From: Edolisoma coerulescens | Taxonomy: Eukaryota; Chordata; Aves; Passeriformes; Campephagidae | Length of the DNA stretch: 64,000 nucleotides | Assembly: GCA_013397115.1 (NCBI GenBank) | Contig: VWZW01004119.1 | Span: 1,736,342 to 1,800,341 of the forward strand | Direction of reading: 5' to 3' | Shown here: positions 26,327-37,276 of the stretch, piece by piece | Layout of the letters: each line of letters opens with the position of its first letter | Numbering within the stretch: position 1 is the stretch's first letter | The notes under the pieces: generated by a model | What the model saw: only the letters and a program-made list of their open reading frames with translations | What the model was told of the DNA's origin: nothing | The model's database searches: none | Translations under genes and position numbers: made by a program

Positions 26327-26727
26327 TGGCTTTGGATGCCTCACAAGTCTCTCTGTGTGTGCCTTAATAGTCCTCTGAGGGAACTGAAGTCTCATTTTGT
26401 GTGACTCTGAATTTAAATCCAGGTCACAGAGATGTTAAATAGCAAATGACACATTTACTGTGCCGCCCAGCTGCCTTCTGTAATGCAGCAGGAATGCTTT
26501 CTGAGCAGGGACAGTATGCCAATATTAACTTTTATACAGGTTATTTTATTGTGGAAGCTAATGTTAAAAAATAAGGAAAAAAAATCAAGGGATGCTGCTC
26601 ACATTTAAATAGCTACTTATTCCCTTTGCACCTTCTCTCCTGAAGTGTTAATGCACTTCCCTGGCTAAAGAATTCCTAAAACATTAATTCTTTTCAGTTC
26701 AGACCTTTACATTTATGTTGATTATTT

Positions 26728-26743
26728 AAAAAAAAAAAAAAAA
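26728..26743. repeat. A16 homopolymer
   Basis: A run of 16 A bases follows ATTATTT. There is no recognised retroposed sequence upstream. Confidence 0.85.
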
Positions 26744-27260
26744 TCCCCAAACCTTTCTGGTTTCCAGGTCACCAGAAATCAAAATGATACTGAAAATATG
26801 CTATTCTAACTCCTGTGCTTAGTTAAAAACCCAAATTACCTCTTCGGTTTACGGTCCTGTCTGTAATATTCTCCTTTTGTGAAGGCACACACTTTATTTC
26901 TCTGGGAGGAAAGTGGTTTGTCAGAGGCTGCTGCATTATTGCAGCTTTACAAGCAAATAATGAAGTTGGACACCTGCATTCTATACAAAAAGGCTTTGAT
27001 CAGGCAGATGGAGAATGTGCTCCTGGGCATCAAAAAGGCTCATCAGAAGATAGAAAAGATGGGGGTATTGGGGTATTTACTGCACAGATGTCCTTTCTGG
27101 AGTAGTATTGCAAAATACATTCCCAAAGAGCAGCTAAATGGACTTCTGACCAATAGATGGAGACAAAAAGTATTTTTCTTCATTAGCCCGGTTTGTTCCT
27201 ACTGAGGTCAGTTTACCAGCAGGTCCTTCTCTGGCAGTGAGTTTGTTCAAAGCAGGTGGC

Positions 27261-27333
27261 TTTATTTATTTTTGTTCTTGTTGTTGTTGTTTTTGGTGGT
27301 GGTTTCTTTTGGTTTTTTGTTTTGTTTTTTTTT
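27261..27333. repeat. T/G-rich low-complexity tract
   Basis: TTG, GGT and poly-T units make a low-complexity stretch of about 70 bases ending in T9. The hydrophobic Phe/Val-rich open frame it creates (27256-27444) is an artefact of composition. Confidence 0.8.
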
Positions 27334-28845
27334 CCCAATAAATACTATCAGACAAGGGATTTAGCTCTGCTGGTGCTTTCTCAGGCACCACTGTTTGTTT
27401 TGACTGAGTTCATGATGCTGTGGAACAGCTTTTTGGGTTCATGACCTCAGGTTTGCTTCAATTCTGGGACAAGCACAAGCTAACAATAATTAGGCTTGTC
27501 GTCTGTTTTTTCCTCTGTGCATATGCCAGTGATTTTAATTTAAAAGTTAATCTCATATTGCAGCTTACCCTCTTCTGAATCCCTCTGCCTTCTAGGACTG
27601 TTACCCCAAGATCTAAGTTAAAACTTTCTTTTTCCAATCACCAGTTGCATGTGTTCACCCCTTTCGTCTTTCGTAGGTGTTATAATTGCCACGTTTCAAA
27701 CACACAGATTTGTTCTCAAATCCTTATTAAGCACTGACACTGCTGTCTTATAAACCTAATGCAGATAAATTTGTGCTAAGAAAAAAACACCAGAAAAACC
27801 CCCAAGTCCAGTACTGTTCTGCCATCTGTTGATTATGTTTTGCTGTGCTGTAGTGAATCAGTACCTATTTCTGATCCTTGAATCCAAATATAATTTCAGT
27901 TTACTTCTGATTTCCTGAAACCCCAAACTACTGTGTTTAATTTATAAATTGCTTCTTACATATTCTGCTCATGGCTGGTGAATATAATTAACATTTTCTT
28001 GCGAAAAACCTGCACCTATAAATATCAAGGTTGTGACACACATTATTAATTTTAAAAAATGACGAGGGTTGTTGGTTTTGCATATATAGAAATAGCTTTC
28101 AAAAATGTGCTATAAATCTTCACCTCCCCTTTCTAATGAGTCTAAATATATTTATTTAGTGTTTATTAGGAAGGGGATGTGGGAATACTGCAGTAGTATT
28201 TAAGTATCGCAGCAGAATCAAGTTAATAAGACCTGGAATCACTGTTCAGTACTGAACAGCCTTTCCCATGCACACAGCTGATTTCAGTCCTGTGTGAAGG
28301 AATTTTGCATTAAAATAGATTTCTAACCTAGGACCAAGGCAATCTGGCAGCTCTCTCTTTTCTCTGTTAATTACTTCCCCACACAAGCCAGGTTGGATTT
28401 CATGCGATTGCCACTCTGTTCACAGGTTGGAAAATAAACCAACCCACTTCTAGAAATCTGAGAAACTAAAGGCAAGAATAATCTGTGCAGAATGGGTTAT
28501 AATCTGACCCCTTGGAATGACTTTTTGAAAACCTCATTGTGCCTGTGGTGCAAGTCATCTGTTAGCACTGCTCCTGTTCTCTAGATATTCTCTGGCTATT
28601 TTGGGTTTATTTAGGATTGTCTTCTTGCCCTTTCTTCCAAGGCCTGAATCCCAGTATCTATAGGAATTCCCTGGCAACCGAAAGGAGTTTACCTCTTACT
28701 GCTCATTTTTTCATAATTAAATAAATACACGAGATTTAAACACAGAGACACAATTTTGAGCTTATCGAACAAGCAACAGAAGTCCCTGAAACACAACTAG
28801 GTTTTTAATTACCCACTTACTATTGATCTCAGGCTTCGGTAATAT

Positions 28846-28864
28846 GCAGCAGCAGCAACAGCAG
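28846..28864 (+). repeat. Short (CAG)n tract
   Basis: GCAGCAGCAGCAACAGCAG is a short interrupted triplet repeat. Short CAG tracts also occur at about 46715-46727 and 49149-49160. Confidence 0.8.
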
Positions 28865-31800
28865 TGTATTCTTCTGCTGGGTAAGGATGTAAATTTGGGA
28901 GGATGAAACATTTTCAAGTGTCTGACTCTTGTTCCTGGAGCTGCATTTTTCCTGTTTTCTCCCTGGCAAGGATTTCTGATGGATTTTCCTATTTTCTTGG
29001 CTAGATGGCAGATCCTTGAAACCTTTCTTATCTGGCATGCACAAACAAGACTTTTCTTCAGTATGAAATATTCATAGAATAAAATACTCACAAAGATGTT
29101 AAAGGACATAGAACATTTAGTCCCAGTCCAAACCTTTCCAACTTCATTTAACCCCGTAAGGATGGAATTCTCCTGGGAGTTTCCATAGAGTTGTGAGTCA
29201 GAAATAAAGTAATAAACTTCAAAATTTTTGCTCATAGTTTACCCCTAAGGGCTAAAACCCTGCATAAGGGGTTTCCTTAGAAATAACTGCAGGTAAATAT
29301 GACAGGCTTGGCATGAGCAATGCAAAGTTTCAGCTTTTCTAATGTACCCAACACCCAATTTTCTGAGTATTACCATGCTAAACTAAATTCGGCAATGAAC
29401 AAGCCCAGATCAACTGTGGATTTGATTAGGACAAGAAAATTAATTGTTACTGGGATTTAGAGTTGATTTGAGCCCACTAAAGAGAGGGTAGCCCTATATT
29501 TCACCTTGATTAAAGAAAAAAACCCAGTCAGGTATTATACAATTACAGCAAAAGTGACATCATGATTTATTGTGTCAAACCATTTCTTTCTTCTTACAGC
29601 ACCACAAAGGTCAGTGACAAAACAAGTCTGCTGTGTAAGATCAAGAAAGAAGCTGGTAGTGTGAATAAAAGCCAGGAATGTCATTTTTAATTTTCGATGT
29701 CCCTGTTTTGTGGAAGGGAGACAGACCATAACATTTCACTTGCTTTTAAAAAAAATTATATTCACTGCTTTTTTCAAAGAAGTCCAGTTGAACTCCCTGG
29801 AGAGTGGGGGTCAGGCTAGAAAAAATACTTGCAAACTTTTCTTTAATGACAACCTGATCTGATGGGATTCCTAGTAATTATTTTTTTTAAATGCAGTTTT
29901 GTGGCAAAGAGGGGAAGAGGTTGCTTAGAAAACGTTGCAGTAGCACATGCTGGCACTGCCCTGCACTGTCATGGAAATTGTTTCTAATTCTTCCAGCTTG
30001 TAGTACGATTGGAAAGCAGGAAGAACACCAGCCACCTGTGCTAAAAGAATTTGTAAATCCATATTATTTATAAATTAAGAGTATAAAGAGCAGAGGAAAT
30101 GAATGGCAAGCATCCAGCAGTCGAAGAGAGTTGTGCGTGTTGTACTGAGTTTCTTCTGAACTGAATTGCTCAGTTCTTAAGACTGTTAGTAGTGTGACTT
30201 TAACACAGTCTTAGTGACACAGAATCGCAGAAGACTTTTGATCCTTGAGTAAGTAACTCACTTTGATTACTTTTGTACATTTCTAATGGTAAATGTGATT
30301 ATCTTTAATGTGACAATGCTGTCTTTGGGATGGAGAACAGCTCAATTTTCCTGCCTCTTTTTTCCAAGCTTCCAAAATGTTTTATAAAGCAGCACCTTCC
30401 CATACCACACACCGGAGCATGGTAAGCACTGACACCAAAGATCATGGAGGCCAATAGTCATTTTTCAGCTGACTGCAGGGATCTTTGATGTGCTTGGCAA
30501 TATTTAACCAAGTTTTCAAACGCTGTTGTTCCTGCAGGTCAGGCTCAGGAGCTGCAATGCAGGAAGACTGAAACAAGTCAAATAAACCGATTGTTCTGTA
30601 AAAACAAGCAATCAGCAAAGTGCTAGAAAATCCCATTTTGGCAAGAAAACACTGCAGCTTTGTTCTTTGGTGTTATGATGTTATGGAGAGCCCTCAGCAG
30701 AGCTATAAATTTGTGTTACATGAATGTTTATCTCCAGACCTCTGTGCGTGTAGTGTATAATTTGAAACACAATCCATGCTCTTTTCTCACACATTTGTTG
30801 GTTTGCCTCTCACATCTTAGGTTTTTTTACAGGAGGTCTCCATTTCCTACAGGCTTAGGTGATTCAGATAAATTAAAACAAGCATCTCCACAGACAGTGT
30901 TATTTCAGTTCATGTGACATATTCCACTCTACTGCAGATTGCCTGTGGTGCACAAATCTGTTACTCGTGGTAACGAGTTCCTGTGTCCGCGACTTTAATC
31001 TGTTTTTTTTTAAAAATGGATTTAAACCACGGTAAAAATGATTTATGAGGTTTACAAAGTCTTTCCACTAGTTTAGCTAGATTAATTTAAAATCATGCTA
31101 AGTCAAATAACAACTTGGGGTAGATAAGGCCTTATTCTTTCCCTATCTTTCTCCTTCACATGTCCCTTGTTCTTATAATCTCTTATGACTATGTATATTG
31201 CATGACATATTTTGGTATAATTTAACAACAAGAACTTTTGAGCTTTTCCCCAGAAGCTGCAGGAGATGGCCAGATTTTTGAAAGAAGATAGTTGCAGCTT
31301 GCTGTTGTAAAAATAGTACTTATAGTACCTAAAGCTCATGGAAACTGTCCACATGCCCAGTCAGCTAAATGTCTAGGAAATGTCTCAGTTTTAGAAATCC
31401 AAAACACAGTGATCTAATTTATGTTCATGTTTTGATAACTGGCTGAAACCTGACTGACTTCAGCTATACAACATTTGGGAAGAAAAATAGGTTGGCTCCA
31501 TAATATTGCTGAACAAGTCCCGTGATGTGTGGGTGGAAATTTGATATACAGAGTTCACAATTCTGGGGATATTTGCACATGGAGTTTGTCTCTAGCTATT
31601 GCATGTGTGATGGGAAGAATGTGGTTGTGGGACAGGTAATTATTGAATTGCTCCTGTAGTGGAAATAAAGAGAGGGCTACGAAATCACTGTCAATTGAAC
31701 ATAGCCAATTTCTAGTTAAGTGTAGTAAAAGGAGGTAATTTGGGAAGAAATCTTAACTTCAAGTAGTTGTAAATAGTGACATCAGTGCTGAAGAGAGCTG

Positions 31801-32208
31801 ATTGCACCAGCTTCCACCATATTCTGTTCACACCCTGCTTCTTTGGCCTGGCCCTTAATCCTGCTGCTGCCCCACCTATGGAGAACAAGGGGTAGACAGC
31901 CAGGAGTGGCCTCACATGTTATATAAAAGCATCTTTGGATTCAAAAATGCTCAGGAAAGAGGCTTTAATTTAGCTCAGCCATAAGTGCTGAGGACAGGCT
32001 CTGCCTCTTGAGTCCCACCAGCTGGGTTCACCTTGCAGGGGATACCTGAGAGGTGCTTTGTGGGTTTGAGGCAGGTACTGCACAACACGTGGGAACGGGG
32101 GATTGAATGTAGGCAATAGCAAGGATTACGTAGGGAAAGTGGGAAGGCTGAACAGGTAAAATTGGGAATCCGGCATTACATTAATTATGTGGTACCAGGG
32201 AGTAGGAT

Positions 32209-32236
32209 GGATTAGCATCTCTGGATTAGCATCCCT
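32209..32236 (+). repeat. 14-bp imperfect tandem duplication
   Basis: GGATTAGCATCTCT is followed directly by GGATTAGCATCCCT, differing by one base. It is a local slippage-type duplication. Confidence 0.85.
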
Positions 32237-33578
32237 GACTTCTTTTCAAGGTTCTAAAACCAGGCTGTGATGCCCTTAACAAAAATGAACACAATAATAC
32301 CCAAACTATCCTCCAAGGAGTCAAACACTATTCAAGCAAATACTGAGGAAAAACAAGTACAGAAAAGTTCTGTGAAAAATGTGACTCTTTTCCAGGAAAA
32401 AAAAACAAACCAGCAAAACTAGCAAACTTTTCAAAACTTCTTAGGTGATACTCCACTTCCAGACTGTCTGGGTGGGATTCAATACGAGACTAACCTAGAT
32501 ATCAGCATCTACATGCAGCCAGTGTATCTCATCTGCTGTGCCAGGGGAGACTTGATCGATGAAGCCATAGAGCCCAGGGGAGTGGCTGGGCTCTGGCTCC
32601 CCATCGTGTTACTCTGCAAATTCCTCTGTCTCCACGTGCTGGATCTCCAGTGGCGATGGATTTTAGGCATCTGGCTCTCAGACAGGCTTATGAATTCCAA
32701 CATGGAGATGTAATGTTCTTGTACTGCGGCTTTCTCGCCATGACCTCAGCCAGCCATGCTATTTTGGAGCTTATAAACTTTTAACTCCATCTTAATGAAG
32801 TTGAGCTAGTAGAAAGTCCCATATAAATAATTTAATAATATGTCTGGATGAAATGGCTGCTATCTAACTGGTAGAAATAACAGAAGTGATTAAATTAAAT
32901 TCAATATACACATTAGCCACTGAACTACACAGCCATAAAAGAATGAAGAGTGTGGTCTAAAGAGTTGTCTCTTTTCCTCCCACAGCTTTATAATTATATC
33001 TTCAGGGAAATGCCACAGCTCAGCATTTAACGATCTGCCATCAGAGACATTTACGAGGAGATCTTCAGGGAAGGAGAGAGTTGACGGTGTCTTTTGTACC
33101 AAAAAAAGCAGTCATTGAATACTCTGGCACTCGCCTGCTGAGAGGAGCATTGATCCATATATTTACATATCATGTGAAGTTATTTGTTTTAAGTTTTTCC
33201 TCAAAGAAAATCCACAACAAGGTCATGAGCTCCCAGGAATTGTTTGGAAAATAGAGCATAAATCTTGGACAATGTCAATCTGTCGCTGCCCTACAGCAGA
33301 TTTGTGTGGTTTGAGAGAGCACAGCTGATCAGTTCAGGACACTGATTGTGTTCCATGGGGGGTGGTTCTGGCAAACCCAGCCCCTTTTCAGTGCTGACAC
33401 ACAGGGTACACTGGAAAAGGGGGAGACATTTGCAGTGTAGGAAGCAGTGGAATGAAGCATTCACGAAGAATTAACAGATGGCACGGAGTAAACAAATGGA
33501 GAAATTAGCAAAATACTTTCCCTAGTGCCAGACTGCAAATCAAATTGAAATATCCTGTGTTGCTGTAGCTGGTACAGA

Positions 33579-33603
33579 TATTACTGTTAGGTATTACTGT
33601 TAC
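33579..33603 (+). repeat. 13-bp tandem duplication, almost two copies
   Basis: TATTACTGTTAGG is repeated as TATTACTGTTAC. It is a simple two-copy duplication. Confidence 0.8.
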
Positions 33604-35099
33604 CTTGGAGGTGGAAACTAAAAGTCTGGATGAAGACTAATCTCTTAAAGGCTCAGCATGAAAAACTTCCTACTTGAATACATATTTAATTTCCCAAATG
33701 GACAAGGAAAAGTCCAGGTTGTGGCTGTCAAGTGTTTCTTAGACATTTCAAAACGTGGCTTTCATAACTACTCATCTCTTTGAGCAGATTAGATTGTCCA
33801 AATGGATTCTGAGATGCAGGAAAAGATCAAGTACCCTTAAGAAGAAAAAGACAAACTTCAACAGACCTGTGAGTGCATTTATTTGACTCACTGAAATGTT
33901 CAATAAGAGTTGAAGAAGTCTCTTTAATTAAGTTGCATGCACTCCTAATCTAGTGAGGCAGGGATTTCCAAGGGGATATTGTCAGACTCTGAGTGAGGTG
34001 GTAACAACATCCACTGCTTTGTCATTTATAGTGGCCGTTTATCACTTGCATTTGTCCCAGCATAGACGGTCAAAGACATAAATCACACTCATCTCTACTT
34101 GCAGCAAAAATCAAAATACAGTGTACTATCACATTTTATCCATTTTTAAGGTGTTAGCTCCTACTGACCTCGTTCATGGACTGGAGCCTCACAGAGTAGT
34201 TCAGCTGTTTGTGTGAGAGATGCTCTTTTCTTTTGAGCATCCTCTGCTGCAGCCCGTGAACAGGAGAGTCCCTCATCACTGCTGGGATTTTGCAAAGAGG
34301 GAATTACCAAAAAAGCTGGTTTAATTTCAAGCTCCATTAGACGCAGTGTTTGCCAAATGGAAGAAGACCACATTGGTTTGAAATCTTGTCCTGAAACCTC
34401 TATGTTGGTATTAAAAATCAGAAAGAGTAGGTAGTAATAAACAGAAATCACGTAATGTATCATCTGAATCACTCCCTTTAAATCACTTTGAGTATTTTCA
34501 TTTTTATTTTTTTCTTGTGGAAATGTAAAGTACTTACTCTGGGACTATTGATTACAAAACTGTAGTACCAGCCTGGGATTTCCAGTACCAGATTGTTGAA
34601 ATCAGTATTTGAATGACTTGAAGGTAATTAGGCTATGTATAAATACATATATATGTGTACATACATACATTTTCCTTCACTGTTCTTCATCTTTCTTTTA
34701 AAATGCGCAAAATGCATGTGGGGCACTGTATGATGTGAACACTGTAATTAGAGGAAGGAAATTGTGTAATTAATAAGGAGTGAAGCTGATTTTAATCCAA
34801 TCTATTATTTTTACTACGAGTTTGAAGTGGCAAGATTTTAGTCCTCCATCTACATACTGAAGTGGTTGTCTTCACACAGAGCTTTTCCCCCAGGAAAATC
34901 TATGTTCAAACCTCATCAGATGAACTGCCACTGTGATGTCGATGTGTTATTCCTCCTGCAAATGTTGTGTTGTCACCGATGCTGGGGGTGAGGGGCTCCT
35001 GCCCAGGCACTGATATCTGGGTTCTGTTGAGTAAGTTGAGCAGTGTTTTACAATTTCACATTTATATTCAGATGACAAAGTCATACTCAAGTGTTTAGT

Positions 35100-35795
35100 G
35101 TCCAGCGAAAGTCATCTGCTTGTTCTACGTCCAGCTCAAGTATTTGTCGGGGAAGGTGTTGGCAGAGGCTGAACATGAGCCAGCTGTGGCCAAAAGGGCC
35201 GATGGCACCTGGCTTGTAGCAGCAATAGTGTGGCCAGCAGGACCAGGGCAGTGATTGTCCTCCTGAACTGGACACTGGTGAGGCCATACCTCAAGTCCTG
35301 GGTCGGTTTTGGCCCCTCACTACAAGAAAAACATTGAAGGGCTGGAGCATGTCCAGAGAAGGGAACGGAGCTGGTGAAGGGTCTGAAGCACCAGGAGCAG
35401 CTGAGGGAGCTGAGGAGGCTCAACCAGGGGGAAAGGAGGCTCAGGAAGACATTACCACTCTCTGCAGCTCCCAAAAAGGAGATTGTAGTGAGGGGAGGTC
35501 AGTCTCCTCTCCCAGGTAACAAGCATTAGGACAGGAGGAAATGGCCTCAAGTTGTGCTGGGGGAAGTTCAGTTTGGACTGTCGGGAAAATTTCTTCTCTG
35601 AAACGTTTTCAGGCACTGGAATGGGCTTCCCAGGGAAGGAGCAGAGACACCATCCCTGGAGGTATATAAAAGATGTGTAGATGTGGCACTTGGGAACACA
35701 GTTTAGTGCTGGGCTTGGCAGTGCTGGAGGAGTGGTTGGACTTGATCTTAGGCAGCTTTTCCAGCCCAAAGAATTCTGTGATTCTGTGTTCAGTA
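35100..35795 (+). mobile_element. CR1: CR1 retrotransposon with decayed ORF2 C-terminus
   Basis: This is the longest transposon copy in the window. From about 35150 it follows the CR1 LINE consensus in sense orientation: the GCAGAGGCTGAACATGAGCC block, AGCAATAGTGTGGCCAGCAG, the ACTGGTGAGGCCATACCTC block, the GGAGCTGGTGAAGGGTCTG block, CATCCCTGGAGGTAT and GTGTAGATGTGGCACTT, ending in ATTCTGTG octamers (35771-35787). Translated in shifting frames it gives pieces of the ORF2 C-terminus such as NSVASRTRAVIV, HWNGLPRE and PSLEVYKR. Frameshifts and stops (for example the TAG and TAA codons around 35215-35230) make it non-functional. The endonuclease and reverse transcriptase domains are absent through 5' truncation. 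The left boundary is uncertain by about 50 bases. Confidence 0.93.
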
Positions 35796-35921
35796 ATCAA
35801 TGTAAGAAATATCTCTCTGACTGTACAAAGACGAGGGTCGGGTCTCTGCTCTGATGTATGGGTTCAATTGATCCAGCAGCCAGAGTGATGAATAAGGAGG
35901 TGTTTGAACTCATCCCTGCAG

Positions 35922-36189
35922 GTTGGGCTGACGCCGTTGGCTGCGGCATGGGCCCCGGTGCCATCTGTCGGCCTGCCAAGGCCAGGAGTAGCTGTCAGGT
36001 GTCTGAACTGCATGGCTCTCCTCTCCATTTTTAAAATTTTCTCCACAAGAGCTATTACCAGAGTTGCCAATATGAAAACTATCCTTAGTTTGGAAAATAT
36101 GAACCCTGGGGAGGCAATAGTGATGCAGGTTCTCAAGCCACAGCCCCATCGTGGGGTGAGGAGGCGTCAGCCTGGAGGTGTTGCCACAG
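35922..36189 (+). other. Candidate exon (unproven), 268 nt
   Basis: An acceptor-like sequence (CTCATCCCTGCAG, ending 35921) and a strong donor-like site (CAG|GTAAGG, GT at 36190) enclose 268 bases that stay open in one frame, starting in phase 0 and leaving one base of a split codon. The interval has about seven CpGs, above the local background. The translated piece begins VGLTPLAAAW and contains MALLSIFKIF; no domain is recognised. The opposite strand is also open over much of it (35864-36136) with a hydrophobic segment, which weakens the case. Its phase does not join that of the candidate at 37100-37276. It could be an exon of an unrecognised gene, a lncRNA exon or chance. Confidence 0.15.
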
Positions 36190-36296
36190 GTAAGGTAGAC
36201 AAGACAAGCAGGAGAGTTAAATTGTTCAATGGATCAGATTTAAGTTGAATCTGATTTTAAATGAATATACATTTGTGTGCTTGTTTGTTCGGAAAG

Positions 36297-36473
36297 ATGG
36301 GATCAGTTGCCAGAGCCACCCGTGGGGGCTGTGCCGGCCGCCCACGCGCAGTGTTGATATGCAGTGCCAGCAGCAGGCTGAGCGTCCTGGAGTGCTGGGG
36401 AGTGAATGTCAGCACTTTTAATCTCTGTCAGCGTGGTCCTCCCTCACTTCATCCTCTGAAAAGAAAGTTTTAA
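36297..36473 (+). other. Small open frame (58 codons), unproven
   Basis: The ATG at 36297 has A at -3 and G at +4, a good start context, and opens a 58-codon frame beginning MGSVARATRGG that ends at TAA. It lies in a CpG-raised stretch. It has no recognised domain, membrane segment or known homologue, and a frame of this size is expected by chance. It is listed only because of its start context and location. Confidence 0.08.
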
Positions 36474-36790
36474 AGGATGCATTTAAAGAAATGTTTAAAG
36501 ATTCACTGGAGGAAGCGTGTTCCTGGGTATCTCCCGGCTCTAGTTTAACCCGTGGCTGTCCGGGCGAGTGATTTGGGAGTCATGTGCAGCGCCAGGGATG
36601 GAGCTCTTCATTATTATTGTGGCTGGTAATACGGTGATTGCTCTGTAACTCAGGAGGGAAATAGCTCTGTGAATGCTGGGCACTGTTGAAAAAGTCAGTG
36701 TTTACCATGAGGTCAGAAATCTGTAGCTGGAGCCAGATCCGTCCTTGTCTGTCACTTAAATTTATTGTATGCACGTTTTGTGTTCAGGTG

Positions 36791-36894
36791 TGCATACACA
36801 CACATATATATATTTATTATATGCATATATGTGTTGTCTACGTATACAATACATATATATATATGTACTCCCCTCTCTCCCTCCCTCTCTCTCT
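36791..36894. repeat. Composite CA/TA microsatellite plus CT tract with mirror repeat
   Basis: A (CA)n stretch passes into (TA)n, then an imperfect TA/TG region, a second (TA)n run (36853-36864) and finally a pyrimidine-only CT tract (36868-36894). Within the CT tract 36873-36891 is a perfect 19-base mirror repeat centred on 36882, a sequence type that can form triplex (H-) DNA. The alternating purine-pyrimidine part can adopt Z or cruciform forms. Open frames through it on both strands are artefacts. Confidence 0.85.
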
Positions 36895-37099
36895 GCATGT
36901 ATACCAAGGTTAGTAAGGAAAGAAATTGCAATAGTCTCATATAAAGAACTTTAAAATATTTTTCCATCGGAGTTTAGCATGAAACAAGCAATTCTCACCA
37001 CTTTAGTGCTTAATTGTTTTGAAGATCTGACTGGTCATTTTGAGAACGTCCTGCATACATTGGCATGTTTGCATTTGTCAAATCCTTTGGATGCTGCAG

Positions 37100-37276
37100 A
37101 GGGACAGGAGACTTTTACAACCGGGAAAGAGCAGCTCGTGTAGCCTTTCCTACAGAAGCCTCCTCTCCCATAGCAGTGATTTCTACTTCCCAGGGAGCGG
37201 AAGACGGCACACACTGCTCGGCTTTATTGCAAAGCACTGCACCAGCTGAAGAAATGGATCCACTCATTCAGGACAA
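37100..37276 (+). other. Candidate exon (unproven), 177 nt
   Basis: An AG (GGATGCTGCAG, ending 37099) and a donor-like GTAAGC (GT at 37277) bound 177 bases. One frame stays open throughout, with one leftover base at the left edge and two at the right, giving a symmetric phase 2-2 exon. Near its right end lies ATG 37254 with G at -3 and G at +4, followed by DPLIQD up to the donor. It could therefore instead be a leader exon whose coding part starts there. Five CpGs in 177 bases exceed the local rate. The polypyrimidine tract of the acceptor is weak and I recognise no protein family. Confidence 0.17.

Larger units (their letters stand above)
25683..35099. other. Noncoding DNA, no gene recognised
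   Basis: No gene or transposon copy is recognised. A 108-codon frame at 26879-27205 opens at GTG rather than ATG and lacks convincing splice sites. A 157-codon minus-strand frame (28762-29235) is likewise unrecognised and includes a CAG-derived Cys/Leu run. Simple repeats, a CpG patch and two short tandem duplications inside it are listed separately. Confidence 0.55.
36190..37099. other. Noncoding DNA with locally raised CpG
   Basis: CpG is locally enriched at 36318-36350 (five sites, including GCCGGCCGCC) and again around 36510-36595 (about six). A small plus-strand open frame with a favourable start context lies at 36297-36473, followed by the composite microsatellite at 36791-36894. No recognised gene is present. 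Confidence 0.45.

Noticed and set aside
26879..27205. 108-codon frame starting with GTG
   Set aside because: It has no ATG at its start, no good splice sites and no recognised family.
28762..29235. 157-codon open frame, minus strand
   Set aside because: Includes a Cys/Leu run from the CAG tract, no domain, and AT-rich noncoding composition at both ends.
30225..30240. CACAGAATCGCAGAA, resembling antisense CR1 octamers
   Set aside because: The adjacent bases do not continue into the CR1 3' end, so the match is too short to support.
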